Shown: piece after piece, positions 61,690 through 64,000 of the stretch
Position numbering within the stretch: position 1 is the first letter of the stretch
How the letters are laid out: each line of letters opens with the position of its first letter
Source: Phocoenobacter uteri
GTDB taxonomy: Bacteria > Pseudomonadota > Gammaproteobacteria > Enterobacterales > Pasteurellaceae
NCBI RefSeq assembly: GCF_900454895.1
Contig: NZ_UGTA01000001.1
Span: forward strand, 1,116,001-1,180,000
Reading direction: 5' to 3'
Length of the DNA stretch: 64,000 nt
Program-made: the position numbers and the translations under genes
Notes under the pieces: model-generated
Databases searched by the model: none
What the model was told of the DNA's origin: nothing
What the model saw: the letters and a program-made list of their open reading frames with translations, nothing else

Positions 61690-62176
61690 GTTTTCCTCAA
61701 AGGCATAATATAAGAATAATTAGGGGAATTTTAACAGATTTATGAAAGGTTGTAAGCGGAAAGTAAAATAATATGGCATAGTTTAAGATATAGACTCTTA
61801 ACTAAATTTCTGCTCATAAGGTATTTAAAAATAAAGAGGAAAAAACTCGAAAAAATCGCCAAAAGATATTACACGTCGAAAGAATATTCTAATTACTCAG
61901 CGTAAGAATATAGCAATTATTTTATATAAAAAACTACTTCTACCTTTACTTTTCGAGATAATCAATAAGCTCACCACTAAATACCCATGACTTCAAGTTA
62001 CTAGGCGCAACGAAACTCTTACCATAATGACAACAGCATATTGTTTATTGATTGGTTTAAAGAAAATTTAAGGCTAGATGCCAAATATTTTTTTATAGTC
62101 ATTAAAAAGTCGTTTAAAACTTAACTGAATAAGATTATCAACGACTTTTCCCTTTTATTCCTATTCTTGAAAAAAA
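61690..62176. other. Intergenic stretch with rimO terminator
   Basis: About 490 bp without a recognisable gene. The bidirectional hairpin AAAAGTCGTT at 62105-62114 pairs with AACGACTTTT at 62140-62149 and serves as terminator for rimO on the minus strand. Otherwise AT-rich with no visible motif. Confidence 0.65.
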
Positions 62177-63511
62177 CTAAACCAACGTTCCCCACAAATC
62201 ATACTCATCAGAATCAGTAATGGTTACATCAACCAATTCGCCGATTTGTATCGCTTTATTTTGTGGATTAGCAATATAAACTACGCCGTCAACTTCAGGA
62301 GCATCTGCCATTGAGCGACCAATAATGCCTTCACTGTCAATTTCATCAACAATCACAGTCAATGTTTTACCCACTTTTTGTTGCAAGCGTTGGGCTGAAA
62401 TTTGTTGTTGAAGTTGCATAAAGCGATGGAAACGTTCTTCTTTCACATCTTCTGGCACTTGATCTGGCATATCTGTTGCCGTTGCTCCATCAACAGGGCT
62501 AAATTTAAAACAGCCGACACGATCTAACTGAGCTTCGGTTAAGAAATCTAATAACAATTGAAAATCTTCTTCCGTTTCACCCGGAAAGCCCACAATAAAG
62601 GTCGAACGCAAGGTTAATTCAGGGCAAATTTCACGCCATTTTTTGATGCGTTCCAACGTGCGATTGATCGAACCCGGACGTTTCATTGCTTTTAAAATTT
62701 TAGGGCTAGCGTGTTGCAATGGAATATCCAAATACGGCAAAATTTTACCTTGTGCCATTAACGGAATTAAATTATCCACGTGCGGATAAGGATAAACATA
62801 GTGCAAACGCACCCAAATGCCCAATGAACCCAGTTCTTCACATAAGCTCATTAAGTTATTTTTAATCGGTTTACCTTGCCAAAATACCGTTTTTGCTTGG
62901 CTTTCTTTACCCTGCTCTAACGCATAAGCAGAGGTATCTTGCGACACTACCAATAGCTCTTTTACCCCTGAATCTCGTAAGCGTTTTGCCTCATCTAATA
63001 CTTGGGTAATCGAACGGCTTTCCAATTCGCCACGCAAAGACGGAATAATACAGAAAGTGCAATGATGATCGCACCCTTCTGAAATTTTTAAATACGCATA
63101 ATGCTTAGGCGTTAATTTCACGCCTTGTGTTGGAACAAGGTTTAAATACGGATTATAAGCAGGTTTAGGTACATATTTATACACCTGTTGCATTACCGCT
63201 TCATAGCTATGCGGCCCCGTCACTTCTAACACTTTTGGGTGTACTTCACGAATGCGATCTTCCTTCGCCCCTAAGCACCCTGTTACAATCACTCGCCCAT
63301 TTTCCGCCAACGCCTCGCCGATTGTTTCAAGGGATTCTTGCACCGCACTGTCAATAAATCCACAGGTATTTACAATCACTAAATCTGCATTTTCATAGGT
63401 CGGAATAATGTTGTAACCGTCGGTACGCAACTCCGTTAAAATGCGTTCTGAATCCACTAAATTTTTAGGGCAACCTAAACTTACAAAACCAATATTTGGC
63501 ATTTTATTCAT
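62177..63511 (-). CDS. rimO: Ribosomal protein S12 methylthiotransferase RimO
   Basis: Radical-SAM enzyme that methylthiolates an Asp of ribosomal protein S12. An N-terminal UPF0004 domain (GFVSLGCPKNLVDSER; NTCGFID) is followed by the radical SAM motif CDHHCTFC (C-x3-C-x2-C) and a C-terminal TRAM domain. 444 residues from the ATG at 63511. The frame is open 27 bp further upstream but lacks a better start. Confidence 0.96.
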   Translation of the reverse strand: MNKMPNIGFVSLGCPKNLVDSERILTELRTDGYNIIPTYENADLVIVNTCGFIDSAVQESLETIGEALAENGRVIVTGCLGAKEDRIREVHPKVLEVTGPHSYEAVMQQVYKYVPKPAYNPYLNLVPTQGVKLTPKHYAYLKISEGCDHHCTFCIIPSLRGELESRSITQVLDEAKRLRDSGVKELLVVSQDTSAYALEQGKESQAKTVFWQGKPIKNNLMSLCEELGSLGIWVRLHYVYPYPHVDNLIPLMAQGKILPYLDIPLQHASPKILKAMKRPGSINRTLERIKKWREICPELTLRSTFIVGFPGETEEDFQLLLDFLTEAQLDRVGCFKFSPVDGATATDMPDQVPEDVKEERFHRFMQLQQQISAQRLQQKVGKTLTVIVDEIDSEGIIGRSMADAPEVDGVVYIANPQNKAIQIGELVDVTITDSDEYDLWGTLV

Positions 63512-63544
63512 AAAAAATATCCCACAATAATCACTCAAAAAGAT

Positions 63545-64000
63545 CTATTTTAACAGTTGCTCTAAAATATTGAAATAAATCGCACCAGATTTTGCTAAAT
63601 CATCACAATTCACACACTCATTCGCTTTGTGAATGGTTTTATTTAAAGGACCGAACTCAATAATTTCTGCCCCCATTTGTGCGATAAAACGTCCGTCTGA
63701 TGTTCCCCCAGTAGTTTCTAATTTAGGGGTAATATTTGCAAATTTTTCAATAGATTTGACCGCTACATCAATCAGTTTACCTTCATCTGTCAAAAATGGA
63801 TTGCCCGATAAATTCCACTCAATACGATAAGTTAAAGCATATTTATCAAGCAATTCTGCCACTTTTTGCTTAATCATTTCTGCATTGATTTCTGTGCTAA
63901 AACGTAAATTAAACTGCACATAAATTTCATCAGGAATCACATTATTGCTACCTGTTCCTGCCTTTACATTCACAATTTGTAAACTCGTTGCGGGAAAGTA
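63545..64000 (-). CDS. dapE: Succinyl-diaminopimelate desuccinylase, C-terminal part
   Basis: M20 metallopeptidase-like enzyme of lysine/DAP synthesis. The frame is open through the window edge, so the 5' part is missing. GTGSNNVIPDEIYVQFNLR, the dimerisation domain, TTGGTSDGRFI and EFGPLNKTIHKANE(CV) are DapE marks; the His of TIHKANE is a zinc ligand. It lies 33 bp upstream of rimO on the same strand. Confidence 0.95.
   Translation of the reverse strand, partial: YFPATSLQIVNVKAGTGSNNVIPDEIYVQFNLRFSTEINAEMIKQKVAELLDKYALTYRIEWNLSGNPFLTDEGKLIDVAVKSIEKFANITPKLETTGGTSDGRFIAQMGAEIIEFGPLNKTIHKANECVNCDDLAKSGAIYFNILEQLLK

Noticed and set aside
1..64000. CRISPR arrays and tRNA genes
   Set aside because: No regularly spaced 25-40 bp repeats with unique spacers and no cloverleaf-like sequence were seen; the integration target is guaA, not a tRNA.

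Overview
The window is chromosomal DNA of a gamma-proteobacterium of the family Pasteurellaceae carrying one complete-looking P2-like prophage. The family call rests on low GC, an OmpP2-type porin, gene content (cyaY-recQ, greA, guaBA, nagZ, adk, uup, rimO, dapE), and many copies of the uptake-signal core (A/G)CAAGCGGTC, the variant known from the Actinobacillus pleuropneumoniae/Mannheimia/H. ducreyi branch. I cannot name the species.

Left chromosomal arm (1-18505): a truncated PTS IIC gene with a perfect CRP site; ftsY with an 18-unit hexanucleotide repeat; a lipoprotein made of 11-residue repeats; infA; cyaY-recQ; nudC and greA; a YjgR-type ATPase; lolC; smrB; prmB plus a short-chain dehydrogenase; a TPP-riboswitch unit thiB plus a putative thiamine kinase, without thiPQ; and guaB-guaA behind a PurR-type operator. 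Two copies of a GTAG-type REP pair lie at guaB/guaA and at tcdA/uup.

Prophage (about 18.5-53.34 kb, about 35 kb): inserted at the 3' end of guaA. Both ends carry the guaA tail (codons for I-E-W-E-stop), its terminator and phased TTTCA motifs. The order is: P4-type integrase, hicAB, a cos-like site, portal and terminase leftward, then scaffold, capsid, small terminase subunit, head completion, lysis (holin, SAR endolysin, nested spanins), a TraR-type zinc finger, tail completion, a moron on the opposite strand, tape measure, baseplate, fibre, sheath, tube, gpE/E' with a -1 slippery heptamer, gpU and gpD. Next comes a leftward accessory block (SLATT-like membrane protein, two small secreted proteins, a membrane-anchored WYL-BRCT fusion), the CI/Cro switch, and a rightward early operon (Ogr-like activator, replication endonuclease gpA, Dam-type methylase, AlpA). 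No structural gene looks broken, so the phage may be functional. The accessory block is the best candidate for an undescribed phage-borne system.

Right chromosomal arm (53.34-64 kb): a frameshifted triple-S1-domain gene next to attR, about 1 kb of AT-rich DNA leading to a CRP-type porin promoter, the porin, about 0.8 kb with no recognisable gene, then a leftward run of nagZ, adk, tcdA, uup, rimO and the 3' part of dapE. I saw no tRNA, rRNA, CRISPR array or intact insertion sequence.
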